Of a stretch of 64,000 nt of DNA, positions 34,562 through 43,408 are shown piece by piece; positions within the stretch are counted from its first letter, which is position 1, and each line of letters begins with the position of its first letter. The DNA is taken from assembly GCF_000698575.1 (NCBI RefSeq), contig NZ_JFHD01000003.1:62001-126000 (forward strand), in the 5' to 3' direction. The notes under the pieces are model-generated. The model was not told the DNA's origin. It saw only the letters and a list, made by a program, of their open reading frames with translations, and did not search any database. The translations under genes and the position numbers were made by a program. The DNA comes from Caballeronia zhejiangensis (GTDB taxonomy: Bacteria; Pseudomonadota; Gammaproteobacteria; Burkholderiales; Burkholderiaceae).

Positions 34562-34881
34562 GTGAACGACTCCTTGTCCTTTGACGATGAGCTGGAACCG
34601 GCCTGAGATCCATCATAGGCAACGGCTCCATGATTCGCTGACCGAATGGATGTGCGTTCGCAAAAGCACGCAGTACGTGCCGGAATGCCCACATCGATTC
34701 GGATTCTGAAACGCCGCGTTCTGCTTTCAAGAGCAGTGGCGGCAAAAAGCGCGCTATTGTTTCGCGGCGCAATGACGATTTCTAGAGACGACATTCGAAT
34801 CGCGGCGATCCGTCGCAGGTAACGGGGGCTCGCGCTCCTAAGCTTGTTAAGTAACAAATGCAAGAGAAAGGAGCGCAAACC
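34562..34881. other. divergent intergenic region, nothing specific recognised
   Basis: This 320-base stretch separates the PTS operon from the small gene at 34882 and must hold both promoters. I found no clear -35/-10 pair, terminator or NagR/GntR-like palindrome. A minus-strand open frame that crosses it lacks a ribosome binding site and family features. Confidence 0.5.
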
Positions 34882-35094
34882 ATGACCTACCGCAACAAGA
34901 CTGAAGCTCATTGGGAGCCGCTGTTGACAATCGCGCGCGACGAGCTAGGCATTCAATCGTTCGATCCGATCGGCAAGCCGAGCGCGGACATCCGCATGTG
35001 TCGCGTCGACGAAATCGGGCGCGCGCTCGAACGCGCTTACGACTTGGGTCTTTTGGTCGGAAACGGCGTGAAGCGCGCGGCGAGCACCGTCTGA
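34882..35094 (+). CDS. small DUF6900-like protein
   Basis: A 70-residue protein that starts after AAAGGAG. The pattern LLTIARDELGIQSF followed by VDEIGRALERAYDLGL resembles short DUF6900 proteins, which have the form LLxIAREHLGIxTL...ALxxAYxAG. It is hydrophilic, cytoplasmic and of unknown function. It stands between the PTS operon and a LysR gene without an obvious partner. The family match is by eye from memory and may be wrong; a real gene is supported by the ribosome binding site. Confidence 0.6.
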   Translation: MTYRNKTEAHWEPLLTIARDELGIQSFDPIGKPSADIRMCRVDEIGRALERAYDLGLLVGNGVKRAASTV

Positions 35095-35246
35095 AGACGG
35101 TTGGCGAGACGGTTTCTGAGGTCGCGAGCCCGTGCTCGAGCCGCTCGAATCCGCCGGGAATCCATACCCGTGCAACTCCCGATATAGAAGTAAGCAGCCG
35201 CTGGCTAAGATCGCTGGTTGATCATCGCTTAGGCCGCACCGAGTAC

Positions 35247-36158
35247 ATGAAGGACGAACGCCTCGTCGAAATGAGGATTTTCAAGGCCGTCGCGGAAACC
35301 GGCGGATTCACCGCTGCGGCGCTCATGCTCAACCTTCAGCAGCCGTATGTCAGCCGCGCGGTCTCGGCGCTCGAAAAGCGCCTCGGCGTCGCGCTGCTCA
35401 GGCGCTCGACGCGCAGTCTGCAGGTCACGCAGGAAGGCAACGAATATCTCGCGCTGTGCAAGCGCATTCTCGACGACATCGACACCGGCGAAGCCCAACT
35501 CGCGCGCGCGGGTCAGCACATGACCGGCAGTATCCGCGTGACGGTCGCGACTTCGTTCGGCATGGATCAGATCGTGCCGCTCATTCCGGGCTTTCTGGAG
35601 CGCTATCCCGGCCTGCGGGTGCGCCTGTCGCTGTCGGATACGCTCGCGGATGTGATCGGCGAAGGATTCGATGTCGCGATCCGCATGGGAAGCCTGCAGG
35701 ACTCGAATCTCGTCAGCCGCAAGCTGTGTCATCTGCAACGCGTCGTGACCGCGTCGCCTTCGTATATCGCGCGGCACGGCGTGCCTTCGGTGCCGGCGGA
35801 TCTCGTCAACCACAATTGCCTGATGTGGGAGCCGCCGATGGATCATCTCAACCATTGGCCCTTCATGGTCGATGGCGAGCGCACGTCCATGCTCATCGAC
35901 GGCAACTTTCAGACGAGCAGCGGCGTGAGCTCGGTGTACATGTGCCTCGCTGGCGTCGGCATCACGCGCATGGCCGAGCATATGGTGCTTCCGTCGATTC
36001 GCAGCAACATGCTCGTGCCGCTCTTGACCGACTTCCAGCCGAAGGACGAAACCGCGATTTATGCGCTGTATCCGCGCGACTCGTCGCTGCATCCGCGTGT
36101 GCGGGCGTTCATCGACTACGTGACGGAAAGGCTCAAGCGGCCGCCGTGGGCCGCCTGA
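35247..36158 (+). CDS. LysR-family transcriptional regulator
   Basis: A 303-residue LysR protein. The N-terminal helix-turn-helix reads FKAVAETGGFTAAALMLNLQ followed by PYVSRAVSALEKRLG, as usual. The C-terminal part is a periplasmic-binding-like effector domain of the CrgA/DsdC group, starting near GSIRVTVATSFGMD. The start at 35247 is placed by comparison with the family; the frame is open far upstream without homologous sequence. It converges on the aldolase-MFS pair at 36168-38382 and may regulate them. Confidence 0.85.
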   Translation: MKDERLVEMRIFKAVAETGGFTAAALMLNLQQPYVSRAVSALEKRLGVALLRRSTRSLQVTQEGNEYLALCKRILDDIDTGEAQLARAGQHMTGSIRVTVATSFGMDQIVPLIPGFLERYPGLRVRLSLSDTLADVIGEGFDVAIRMGSLQDSNLVSRKLCHLQRVVTASPSYIARHGVPSVPADLVNHNCLMWEPPMDHLNHWPFMVDGERTSMLIDGNFQTSSGVSSVYMCLAGVGITRMAEHMVLPSIRSNMLVPLLTDFQPKDETAIYALYPRDSSLHPRVRAFIDYVTERLKRPPWAA

Positions 36159-36167
36159 GCCGGCGCT

Positions 36168-37472
36168 TCACTTGTCGTCGAGCGTCTTCGGCAGACGCAT
36201 GGTCATCGCCGCGCCGAGCACGAGAAACGCGGAGATCACGTACATGCCGACTTCCGCGTGACCGACCATCACATTGAGCATGCCGACGAGATAAGGCGAT
36301 ACGAAGCCCGCGATATTCCCGACCGAATTGATGAACGCGAGCGCCGCCGCGACCGATGCGCCGACGAAGAGGCTCGTCGGCAGCGCCCAGAAGAGCGCGA
36401 CGCACGAATAGACGCCCGCCGCCGCGATCGACAGACAGAGCGTCGTCATGATCGGGCCTGCCGAAAGCCACATGCTCGTGGCCAGTCCAACCGCGCCGAT
36501 CAGCATGAAGAGGGCGAAATGCGCGCGGCGTCCGCCGGTGCGGTCGGCGCTGCGATTCGACACGAACAGCGCGATCGCCGCCACGACGTTCGGCACCGCC
36601 GAATACAGGCCGATGGACAACGGATCGGTCACGCCGCTGCGCTTGATGAGCGAGGGCATCCAGAAGCCGAGCGCGTAGAGGCCCATGATGAGGCAGAAGA
36701 AGATAGCGCAGAACCACCACAGCTTCCGGTTGGCGAGAAACGCGCGCACGCTCGGATGATCGATCTTGCCGGCGTTCTCCGCGCGAATTTCGGCCAGCAC
36801 GTTCGAGCGCTCGTCCTCGCTGATCCATCGCGAGCGCGCGGGATCGTCATCGAGAAAGGCAAGCACGACGAACGCGAGCACGACGGCCGGAATCGCTTCG
36901 ATCAGAAAAAGCCATTGCCACGCAGCCATATGCGCGTTGCCGGAGAACGCATGCAGGATGTAGCCGGAGATCGGACCCCCGACGACGAACGCGAGCGGCG
37001 CGCCCATCACGTAGATGGACATCGCGCGGCCGCGATAGCGGGCCGGAAACCACAGCGTGAGCAGATACATGATCGCGGGCGCGAAACCGGCTTCGGCGGC
37101 GCCGAGCAGAAAGCGCGCGATGTAGAACTGCATCGGCGTCTGCACGAAGATCATCGCCGCCGAGATGACGCCCCACGTCAGCATGATGCGGGCGATCCAC
37201 TTACGCGCGCCGACACGGCGCATGATGAGGTTGCTCGGCACCTCGAAGAAGAAGTAGCCCGCGAAGAAGATGCCCGAGCCGAGGCCGTAGATCGCGTCGT
37301 CGAAACGCAGTGCGTCGAGCATCTGCAGTTTCGCAAAGCCAACGTTGACGCGGTCGAGATAGGCGACGAGATAACAGATCAGCAATAGCGGCAACAGCCG
37401 CCAGTAGGCTCGGTAGTAAGTGCGGCTCATGTCCGTCTGTCTGACGGCTTCTTCGCCATATAGCGCGTCCAT
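36168..37472 (-). CDS. ACS-family MFS transporter
   Basis: A 434-residue anion:cation symporter of the MFS. The first helix motif CYLVAYLDRVNVGFAKLQM and the loop motif WFPARYRGRAMSIYV are typical of the ACS family, which imports organic acids such as tartrate, glucarate or phthalate. GGAG precedes the chosen ATG with six bases between, and the frame is open further upstream without support. It lies 100 bases behind the class II aldolase gene on the same strand, so uptake and breakdown of a hydroxy acid is a reasonable guess. Confidence 0.85.
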   Translation of the reverse strand: MDALYGEEAVRQTDMSRTYYRAYWRLLPLLLICYLVAYLDRVNVGFAKLQMLDALRFDDAIYGLGSGIFFAGYFFFEVPSNLIMRRVGARKWIARIMLTWGVISAAMIFVQTPMQFYIARFLLGAAEAGFAPAIMYLLTLWFPARYRGRAMSIYVMGAPLAFVVGGPISGYILHAFSGNAHMAAWQWLFLIEAIPAVVLAFVVLAFLDDDPARSRWISEDERSNVLAEIRAENAGKIDHPSVRAFLANRKLWWFCAIFFCLIMGLYALGFWMPSLIKRSGVTDPLSIGLYSAVPNVVAAIALFVSNRSADRTGGRRAHFALFMLIGAVGLATSMWLSAGPIMTTLCLSIAAAGVYSCVALFWALPTSLFVGASVAAALAFINSVGNIAGFVSPYLVGMLNVMVGHAEVGMYVISAFLVLGAAMTMRLPKTLDDK

Positions 37473-37572
37473 GCGTGTCTCCAATATAGATTTTCTTGAG
37501 CGCTCTCGGGCGGCATGCGCGGGCAAGTTGCGACATGGCGCATGCCGCCGCCGTACCTCGCACACCGATGGG

Positions 37573-38382
37573 TCAGTCGAGGTAATCCGGCTCCTGCTCG
37601 TTGATTTCGTAGAGCATGGTCTGGAAATGCAGCCAGCTGATGAACGAATTGCCCAGATGGCGATGCGAATACTCCGCGAACTCCGGATCGATCTCGATCG
37701 GGCGCGACTCGGCCGCGTCCATCAGCAGTTGCATCCTGCAGCAATGATCGAGCGCGATGAACGTCCACACGGCATCGTCGATACTGTGACGGCTCGCGGT
37801 CAGCAGCCCGTGATTCTGGTGGATGATGGCCTTGTGATCGTTGAAGGCGCGCGCGATCGGATTACCCGATTCATTCGCGACCGGCACCTTGCCCGCGCCA
37901 TCGCGCACCACCGTATGGCTGCCGTAGAACATGCACGCGTCCTGCGTCACGTAGTCGAGCGGCTTGCCCATCGCGGCCCAGGCGTCGCCGTTGACGGTAT
38001 GCGCGTGACACGAGCCGATGATGTCGGGGTTCTCCGCGTGAATCGCCGAATGCAGCACATAGCCCGCGCGATTCACGGCGTACTTGCCTTCGATCACCGT
38101 GCCCGAATGATCGACGAGCACCAGTTGCGATGTCTTCGTGCGCGACCACGGCACGCACATCGGATTGGTCCAGAAAAGCTCCGGATGCTCGGGATCGCGC
38201 ACCGTCAGATGGCCTCCGAAGCCGAAGCTGAAGCCATGACGCGCGAAGATCCGGCACGCGGCCGCGAGATGCTCCTTGCGATAGCGGCGTTCCTCGGCGG
38301 AACTCGAAAACGTCGGTTCTTGCGGAAAAATCAGGTCGTCCTGTGTCGGACTGTAGACCGAGTCCTTGGCGTCCATCAACAT
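37573..38382 (-). CDS. class II aldolase/adducin-family protein
   Basis: A 269-residue protein of the zinc-dependent class II aldolase family. The metal histidines are visible in GSCHAHTVNGDA and IIHQNHGLLT, with a third likely in LDHCCRMQL. An N-terminal extension of about 40 residues precedes the family core (HLAAACRIFARHGFSFGFGG). GAGGAGA precedes the ATG; a second ATG two codons later is equally good. It is first in a probable two-gene operon with the ACS transporter. The substrate is not determined. It diverges from the amide-transport operon leader. Confidence 0.82.
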   Translation of the reverse strand: MLMDAKDSVYSPTQDDLIFPQEPTFSSSAEERRYRKEHLAAACRIFARHGFSFGFGGHLTVRDPEHPELFWTNPMCVPWSRTKTSQLVLVDHSGTVIEGKYAVNRAGYVLHSAIHAENPDIIGSCHAHTVNGDAWAAMGKPLDYVTQDACMFYGSHTVVRDGAGKVPVANESGNPIARAFNDHKAIIHQNHGLLTASRHSIDDAVWTFIALDHCCRMQLLMDAAESRPIEIDPEFAEYSHRHLGNSFISWLHFQTMLYEINEQEPDYLD

Positions 38383-38546
38383 CGTTTCGTCTCCTCGTGA
38401 AGGTATGGAATGCCAGTATAGAAGCGGACTTTCGGCGGATTCAGGGGCTATCCGGAATAGGATTTATGCATATCGTCCGGCCCGCCGCTTCACCGGCGCC
38501 TGTGCCGCGCGTGCGATTTCGGCCATCCGGCGATTTTTGTCCACCG

Positions 38547-38576
38547 TTGACAAGGAAAAATTTGACGCATTAGACT
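38547..38576 (+). promoter_or_regulatory. promoter of the urt-ami operon
   Basis: A consensus -35 box TTGACA (38547-38552) is followed after 18 bases by TAGACT (38571-38576, 4 of 6). Transcription would begin near 38583, so the RNA starts a few bases before the first ANTAR-type hairpin. No activator or repressor site is evident. Confidence 0.55.
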
Positions 38577-38586
38577 GGGCTCCATA

Positions 38587-38638
38587 CCTCGCGGCCTGAC
38601 AAAGATGTCCGCCCGAGGATCCGGCACAGAAGCCCCCT
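38587..38638 (+). promoter_or_regulatory. putative ANTAR two-hexaloop antiterminator RNA
   Basis: Two stem-loops follow each other in the leader. The first spans 38587-38618, with outer stem CCTC/GAGG, inner stem GAC/GTC and hexaloop AAAGAU (38601-38606). The second has stem GGC/GCC (38623-38625 and 38632-38634) and hexaloop ACAGAA (38626-38631). Both loops carry A at position 1 and G at position 4, the signature of ANTAR target RNAs. The 3' side of the second hairpin overlaps the 5' arm of the terminator, so the two structures exclude each other. The stems contain small internal loops and were paired by eye. Confidence 0.72.
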
Positions 38639-38672
38639 GACGAACCCGCGGTTCGTCAGGGGGCTTTTTTTT
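38631..38672 (+). terminator. strong leader terminator upstream of the urt-ami operon
   Basis: A perfect 16-bp stem (38631-38646 with 38650-38665) closes a CGC loop and runs into eight T residues. It lies 48 bases before the first gene of its own operon and the upstream gene is divergent. It therefore cannot end another gene and must act as an attenuator. Confidence 0.92.
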
Positions 38673-38719
38673 GTCCGCGTTTTTCCCCCTGTTCTAGCGC
38701 TCATTTCTGGAGAATCCGC

Positions 38720-39952
38720 ATGTTGCTGAAGCCGTCGGGCTGGATGCGTCTCGCCCTTACCGCAGGACTTGCACTGACTTCGCTCGCATCGAGTGCCGCC
38801 GATCCCGTGAAGATCGGCCTGCTGGAAGATGCCTCGGGAAACTTCGCACTGGCGACCATTCCGAAAATTCACGCCACGCAACTCGCAGTCGATGAGATCA
38901 ACGCGAAGGGCGGCATCCTCGGACGTCCTGTCTCGCTGATCGCCTACGACACGCAATCCGACAACACCAAGTTCCAGGAACTGGCACGGCGTCTCGTTCA
39001 GACCGACAAGCCCGATGTGATCTTCGGCGCATTCTCGAGCGCATCTCGCGAAGCGATTCGGCCGATCATGGACCGCGCGAAACAGCTTTACTGGTACGAC
39101 AATCAGTACGAAGGTGGCGTGTGCGATACCAACACGTTCGTCACGGGCGCCGTGCCCGAACAGCAATTCTCGACGCTGATCCCGTGGATGATGCAGAAGT
39201 ACGGCAAGAAGGTGTACACCATCGCCGCCGACTACAACTTCGGGCAGATTTCCGCCGAGTGGGTCCGCAATATCGTCAAGGAGAACGGCGGCACGATGGC
39301 CGGCGAGGAATTCATTCCGCTGTCGGTATCGCAGTTCGGACAGACGATCCAGAACATCCAGAAGGCGAAGCCCGACTTCGTGGTGACGTTGCTGGTCGGC
39401 GCGAATCAGGCGTCGTACTACGAGCAGCAGGCGTCGGCACATCTGAATCTGCCGATGGCGAGTTCGGTCAACGTCGGTCAGGCGTACGAGCACAAGCGCT
39501 TCAAACCGCCTGCGCTGAAGGACATGTACGTGACGGCGAACTACGTCGAAGAAGTCGATACGCCCGCCAGCAACGACTTCAAGAAGCGCTTCCACGCGAA
39601 GTTCCCGAACGAGCCGTACATCAATCAGGAAGCAGCGAACGCGTACGACGCCATCTATCTCTACAAGGCAGCCGTCGAAAAAGCCAAAACGACGAATCAG
39701 GACGCGGTGCGCAAGGCGCTCGAAAGCGGCATCTGCACGGAAGGCGCGCAGGGCAAGGTGTGCATGGACCCGAAGAGCCATCACGCGAGCCACACCATTT
39801 ACCTCGTGCATGTGAAGGACGATCACTCGGTCGATATTCCGAAGGTCTGGGACGACGTCCAGCCGTACTGGCTCGGCAAGGTGGGCTGCGATCTGCCCAA
39901 CAAGCCGGATCATCGCCAGTACACGCCGTCGAACCTGCCCAAGAAGTCCTGA
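38720..39952 (+). CDS. UrtA/FmdD-type substrate-binding protein for urea or short amides
   Basis: A 410-residue periplasmic binding protein with a Sec signal peptide (cleavage near ASSAADP) and a Peripla_BP_5/6 domain. The motif KIGLLEDASGNFALATIPKI and the YDNQYEGGVCDTNTF segment are those of the urea/amide branch (UrtA, FmdD, AmiC). TGGAGA precedes the ATG. It delivers the ligand to the two permeases encoded next. It is the first gene behind the ANTAR-type leader. Confidence 0.85.
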   Translation: MLLKPSGWMRLALTAGLALTSLASSAADPVKIGLLEDASGNFALATIPKIHATQLAVDEINAKGGILGRPVSLIAYDTQSDNTKFQELARRLVQTDKPDVIFGAFSSASREAIRPIMDRAKQLYWYDNQYEGGVCDTNTFVTGAVPEQQFSTLIPWMMQKYGKKVYTIAADYNFGQISAEWVRNIVKENGGTMAGEEFIPLSVSQFGQTIQNIQKAKPDFVVTLLVGANQASYYEQQASAHLNLPMASSVNVGQAYEHKRFKPPALKDMYVTANYVEEVDTPASNDFKKRFHAKFPNEPYINQEAANAYDAIYLYKAAVEKAKTTNQDAVRKALESGICTEGAQGKVCMDPKSHHASHTIYLVHVKDDHSVDIPKVWDDVQPYWLGKVGCDLPNKPDHRQYTPSNLPKKS

Positions 39953-40024
39953 TCGTCCTGATCCGGGCCGGCGCGCGCGCCGCACACGACGGGCGCGCGC
40001 AGGTCTCTTGAACGTGGAGCATGC

Positions 40025-40894
40025 ATGGCCACCTTTTCGGTTCTCTATTCGCTCGTCTATCAGTTCGGCGACAGCTTCGCCTATCTGGTGCTCGCGGCGC
40101 TCGGTCTCGCGGTCATCTTCGGCATGATGGGCGTCATCAATCTCGCGCATGGCGAGTTCATCATGTGCGGCGCCTACGTGACGATCATCGCGGCCAAGCG
40201 CGGCTTGCCGCTTCCTCTCGCCATGCTGCTCGGGGCGCTCGCGGCGGCGTTCGCGGGCGTGGTGATCGAGCGGCTCGTGATTCGCCACTTGTACGACCGC
40301 TTGTTCGATTCCGTCGTGGCGACGTGGGCAATCAGCCTCATCGTGCAGCAGACCATGCTGCTCGTCGCCGGACCTTCGATAGAAGGCATCGGCACGCCGT
40401 TCGGATCGTTCTCGCTCGGCGATTATTCGTTTTCGACGTACCGCGCCGTGCTGCCCGGCATCGCCCTGGCCATCCTGTTCGCGCTCTATCTGCTGTTCTT
40501 CAAGACGAACTACGGCGTCTGCGCCCGCGCGACGATCCAGAACGCCAGCATCGCGCAATGTCTCGGCCTGCGCACGGACCGTCTCTATACGCTGACGTTC
40601 GCGCTCGGCGCGGGACTCGCGGGCCTGACCGGCGCGCTCTATGCGCCGACCATGACCGCCGTGCCGACGATGGGCAGCAACTTCATCGTGCAGGCGTTCG
40701 TGTCGGTGGTCGTCGGCGGCGCGAACGTGATCGCGGGGACGACGCCCGCCGCGGCCGTGCTCGCCGTCATCCAGACCGCGCTCACGGCCTCGTATGGTCA
40801 GTTGTTCGGGCAGATCGGCCTGCTGGTGACGGTCATCGTCGTGATCCGGCTGATGCCGCAAGGTCTCGGCAACCTCTTTTCCCGCGCGCGCTAG
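40025..40894 (+). CDS. urea/amide ABC transporter permease (UrtB/LivH type)
   Basis: A 289-residue polytopic membrane protein of the branched-chain amino acid/urea permease family. The early motif GMMGVINLAHGEFIMCGAYV is the LivH/UrtB signature. The conserved loop CARATIQNASIAQCLGL is the ATPase contact. It pairs with the permease at 40903 to form the channel. AGGAGG for the next gene begins right at its stop codon. Confidence 0.88.
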   Translation: MATFSVLYSLVYQFGDSFAYLVLAALGLAVIFGMMGVINLAHGEFIMCGAYVTIIAAKRGLPLPLAMLLGALAAAFAGVVIERLVIRHLYDRLFDSVVATWAISLIVQQTMLLVAGPSIEGIGTPFGSFSLGDYSFSTYRAVLPGIALAILFALYLLFFKTNYGVCARATIQNASIAQCLGLRTDRLYTLTFALGAGLAGLTGALYAPTMTAVPTMGSNFIVQAFVSVVVGGANVIAGTTPAAAVLAVIQTALTASYGQLFGQIGLLVTVIVVIRLMPQGLGNLFSRAR

Positions 40895-40902
40895 GAGGCA
40901 AT

Positions 40903-41985
40903 GTGAAGCAAACGAAAGAGCCTTCGCGGCTATCTCCCGCGAGCGCCACGACTCGCGCGGCGCACTACGTGCCCTGGCTCGTGGCGCTCACGCTGCCGCT
41001 CGTCGTGGATGCCACAACGAGCGGCAATCTCGCGTACTGCCTGTTGTGGGCGTTCGGCGCGGTCGGCCTCGCCGCAATGTGGGGCTATGGCGGCATCCTG
41101 TCCTTCGGGCAGACCGCCTTCTTCGGATTGGCGGGCTACAGCTACGGCATCTTCACGCTGAATTACGGCGATGCCTGGTTCGATTCGTGGCTCGGTCTCG
41201 GCGCGGGACTGGTGGTGAGCATCGTCGCGGCGGCGCTGATCGGCTACATGATCTTCTATGGCCGCATCAAGGGCGTGTTCATCGGCATCGTCACGTTGTC
41301 GGTGACGCTCGTGCTCGAAACGTTCATGTCGCAGACGGCCGGTCCGCAATGGGCGATCGGCGAAGCGCGCCTGAACGGCTACAACGGCATGGGCGGCATG
41401 CCGCCGCTCACGGTTCCCTGGCCGGGCGGACCGCTCACGCTGGAAAACGCGAGCTTCTACTACCTCGTGCTGATTCTGCTGATCGTCGTCTATGCCGCGA
41501 TGCGCAAGCTGCTCGACGGCACGTTCGGCCTCACGCTCATCGCCATTCGCGAGAATCCGCAGCGCGCCGAGATGCTGGGCGTCGATATCCGCCGGCATCA
41601 GTTGCTCGTGTTCGTGCTCGGCTGCGCGCTCGGCGGATTGTCGGGCGCCCTGTACACGATCTGGGGCTCCTACATCACGCCCTCGACGATGGGCCTCACG
41701 TCCGCCGCCATGCCTGTGATCTGGGTGGCGACGTCGGGCAGAAAGAGCATCGGCGGGACCATTCTCGGCACGGCGCTCCTCGTGTGGCTTTCGCAGAATC
41801 TCGCGGTGTACGGCAGCCAGTACGCGCTGATCCTGCTCGGCGCGATCCTGTTGATCGTCGTGCTCGCGGCGCCGGAAGGTCTGCTGCCGTTCGTCGCGCG
41901 GCATCTGCGGCGTATGCAGGGCCGCGCGGGTCAGGATGCGCCGCGCGGCGGCGCATGTCTCAAACGGGAGGAGGGCAAGTCATGA
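40903..41985 (+). CDS. urea/amide ABC transporter permease (UrtC/LivM type)
   Basis: A 360-residue permease of the LivM/UrtC family. The segment GYGGILSFGQTAFFGLAGYS is the family hallmark, and LIAIRENPQRAEMLGVDI is the coupling loop. The GTG at 40903 is chosen because AGGAGG lies 5 bases upstream of it and the reading frame upstream runs antisense-like through the previous gene. Its stop overlaps the start of the first ATPase gene. Confidence 0.88.
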   Translation: MKQTKEPSRLSPASATTRAAHYVPWLVALTLPLVVDATTSGNLAYCLLWAFGAVGLAAMWGYGGILSFGQTAFFGLAGYSYGIFTLNYGDAWFDSWLGLGAGLVVSIVAAALIGYMIFYGRIKGVFIGIVTLSVTLVLETFMSQTAGPQWAIGEARLNGYNGMGGMPPLTVPWPGGPLTLENASFYYLVLILLIVVYAAMRKLLDGTFGLTLIAIRENPQRAEMLGVDIRRHQLLVFVLGCALGGLSGALYTIWGSYITPSTMGLTSAAMPVIWVATSGRKSIGGTILGTALLVWLSQNLAVYGSQYALILLGAILLIVVLAAPEGLLPFVARHLRRMQGRAGQDAPRGGACLKREEGKS

Positions 41986-42692
41986 CCACGCTGCTGGAAA
42001 CGCGCGGACTCAAGAAGCACTTCGGCGGCGCGCACGTCATCAACGGCATCGACTTCCGCATCGATGCAGGCGAGATTCGCTGCGTGATCGGGCCGAACGG
42101 CGCGGGCAAGAGCACGTTCTTCAAGCTCATCACGGGGGAGCACCGGCCGTCGGAAGGCAGCGTGATGTTTCTCGGCCAGGACATGAGTCATGTGCTGCCG
42201 CACGAACGCATTCGCATGGGCATGAGCATCAAGTTCCAGATTCCCGGCGTGTTCCCGGACCTGAGCGTGCGTCAGCACTTGCAACTGTCGCTGCATCGCG
42301 CGAAGGACGATCGCCCCGAAAGCCTCGATGAACTCTTGCAGCGCTTCATGCTGGAAAACGAGGAACATGTGCTCGCGCGCAATCTGTCGCACGGCAAGAA
42401 GCAATGGCTCGAAATCGCGATGGCCGTATCGCTGCGTCCGAAGCTGCTCTTTCTCGATGAACCCGTCGCCGGCATGTCCGTCGAGGAAACCCATGCGACC
42501 GGCGAGCTCATCAAGCGTCTGTCGGCTGCGGGTCTCACGATGATGGTGGTCGAGCACGACATGACCTTCGTCAAGCAGATCGCGTCGCGCGTGACGGTGT
42601 TGCACGGAGGAAGCCTGCTCGCCGATGGCCCGCTCGACGAGATCCTCGCACGCGACGATGTCGCGGAAGTCTATCTGGGGAAGAAGAAATGA
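41982..42692 (+). CDS. urea/amide ABC transporter ATPase (UrtD/LivG type)
   Basis: A 236-residue ATPase with Walker A GPNGAGKST, signature LSHGKKQWLEIAM and Walker B LLFLDEPVAGMS. The signature LSHGxKQWLEI is the one seen in UrtD rather than in LivG, which supports urea or amides as substrate. It starts in an ATGA overlap with the permease gene and overlaps the second ATPase gene in the same way. Confidence 0.9.
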   Translation: MTTLLETRGLKKHFGGAHVINGIDFRIDAGEIRCVIGPNGAGKSTFFKLITGEHRPSEGSVMFLGQDMSHVLPHERIRMGMSIKFQIPGVFPDLSVRQHLQLSLHRAKDDRPESLDELLQRFMLENEEHVLARNLSHGKKQWLEIAMAVSLRPKLLFLDEPVAGMSVEETHATGELIKRLSAAGLTMMVVEHDMTFVKQIASRVTVLHGGSLLADGPLDEILARDDVAEVYLGKKK

Positions 42693-43396
42693 GCGCGTTG
42701 CTTCAAGTGTCGGGCGTGGAAGCGGGATACGGCGGCGGACGCGTGCTCAACGGCGTGTCGTTGAGCGTCGGGGCGGGCGAAGTGCTGGCGCTCATCGGGC
42801 GCAACGGCGTCGGCAAGACGACGCTGATGCGCGCGTTGATCGGGCTGATCGATCTCGATGCGGGGAGCATCGAACTCGATGGCGAATCCATCGGCCACGA
42901 AAAGCCGTATGTTCGCGCGCAGAAGGGCATGGGCTACGTGCCGCAAGGCCGCGAGATTTTCGGCGCGTTGACGGTCGCGGAAAACCTGCAGGTCGGCGCG
43001 CAGGCGAATCGCGCGCAGGCGGCGCAGATGAAGGACAAGGTGGTCGGCTATTTTCCGATTCTGAAGAAGCGCTACCAGCAGAAGGCCGGAACCATGAGCG
43101 GCGGCGAACAGCAGCAGCTTGCGATCGCGCGGGCGCTCATCAGTTCGCCGAAAGTGGTATTGCTCGATGAGCCGTCCGAAGGCATCCAGCCATCGATCGT
43201 CGATCTGATCGGCGAGACGCTTCAGCAGATCGCGCGTGAAACGGGCATCGGCGTGGTGCTGGTCGAGCAGGACATGGGGATGGTCGAACGCATCGCGACG
43301 CGCTGCTGCGTGATGGACAAGGGCCGCATCGTCGAGACGCTGAGCCCCGCGCAGCTCGCGGACGAACAACTGATTCGCCAGTATCTGGCACTGTGA
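42689..43396 (+). CDS. urea/amide ABC transporter ATPase (UrtE/LivF type)
   Basis: A 235-residue ATPase with Walker A GRNGVGKTT, signature MSGGEQQQLAIARAL and Walker B VVLLDEPSEGIQPS. The signature with EQQQLAI is typical of UrtE. It completes the five-gene importer. The formamidase gene starts 12 bases later, so import and hydrolysis are co-expressed. Confidence 0.9.
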   Translation: MSALLQVSGVEAGYGGGRVLNGVSLSVGAGEVLALIGRNGVGKTTLMRALIGLIDLDAGSIELDGESIGHEKPYVRAQKGMGYVPQGREIFGALTVAENLQVGAQANRAQAAQMKDKVVGYFPILKKRYQQKAGTMSGGEQQQLAIARALISSPKVVLLDEPSEGIQPSIVDLIGETLQQIARETGIGVVLVEQDMGMVERIATRCCVMDKGRIVETLSPAQLADEQLIRQYLAL

Positions 43397-43408
43397 CGGA
43401 GACGAAAC

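Noticed and set aside
34558-34911. Open frame of 117 codons on the minus strand in the PTS upstream gap
   Set aside because: No ribosome binding site, no recognisable motif, and it overlaps the start of a better supported plus-strand gene.
38600-38672. Guanidine-I (ykkC) riboswitch in front of the Urt-type operon
   Set aside because: The leader from the likely promoter to the terminator is under 60 bases, too short for that riboswitch, and an ANTAR regulator in the operon explains the structure better.
38570-40861. Open frame of 763 codons on the minus strand
   Set aside because: It is antisense to the amide-binding protein, the first permease and the leader; composition is that of a shadow frame.
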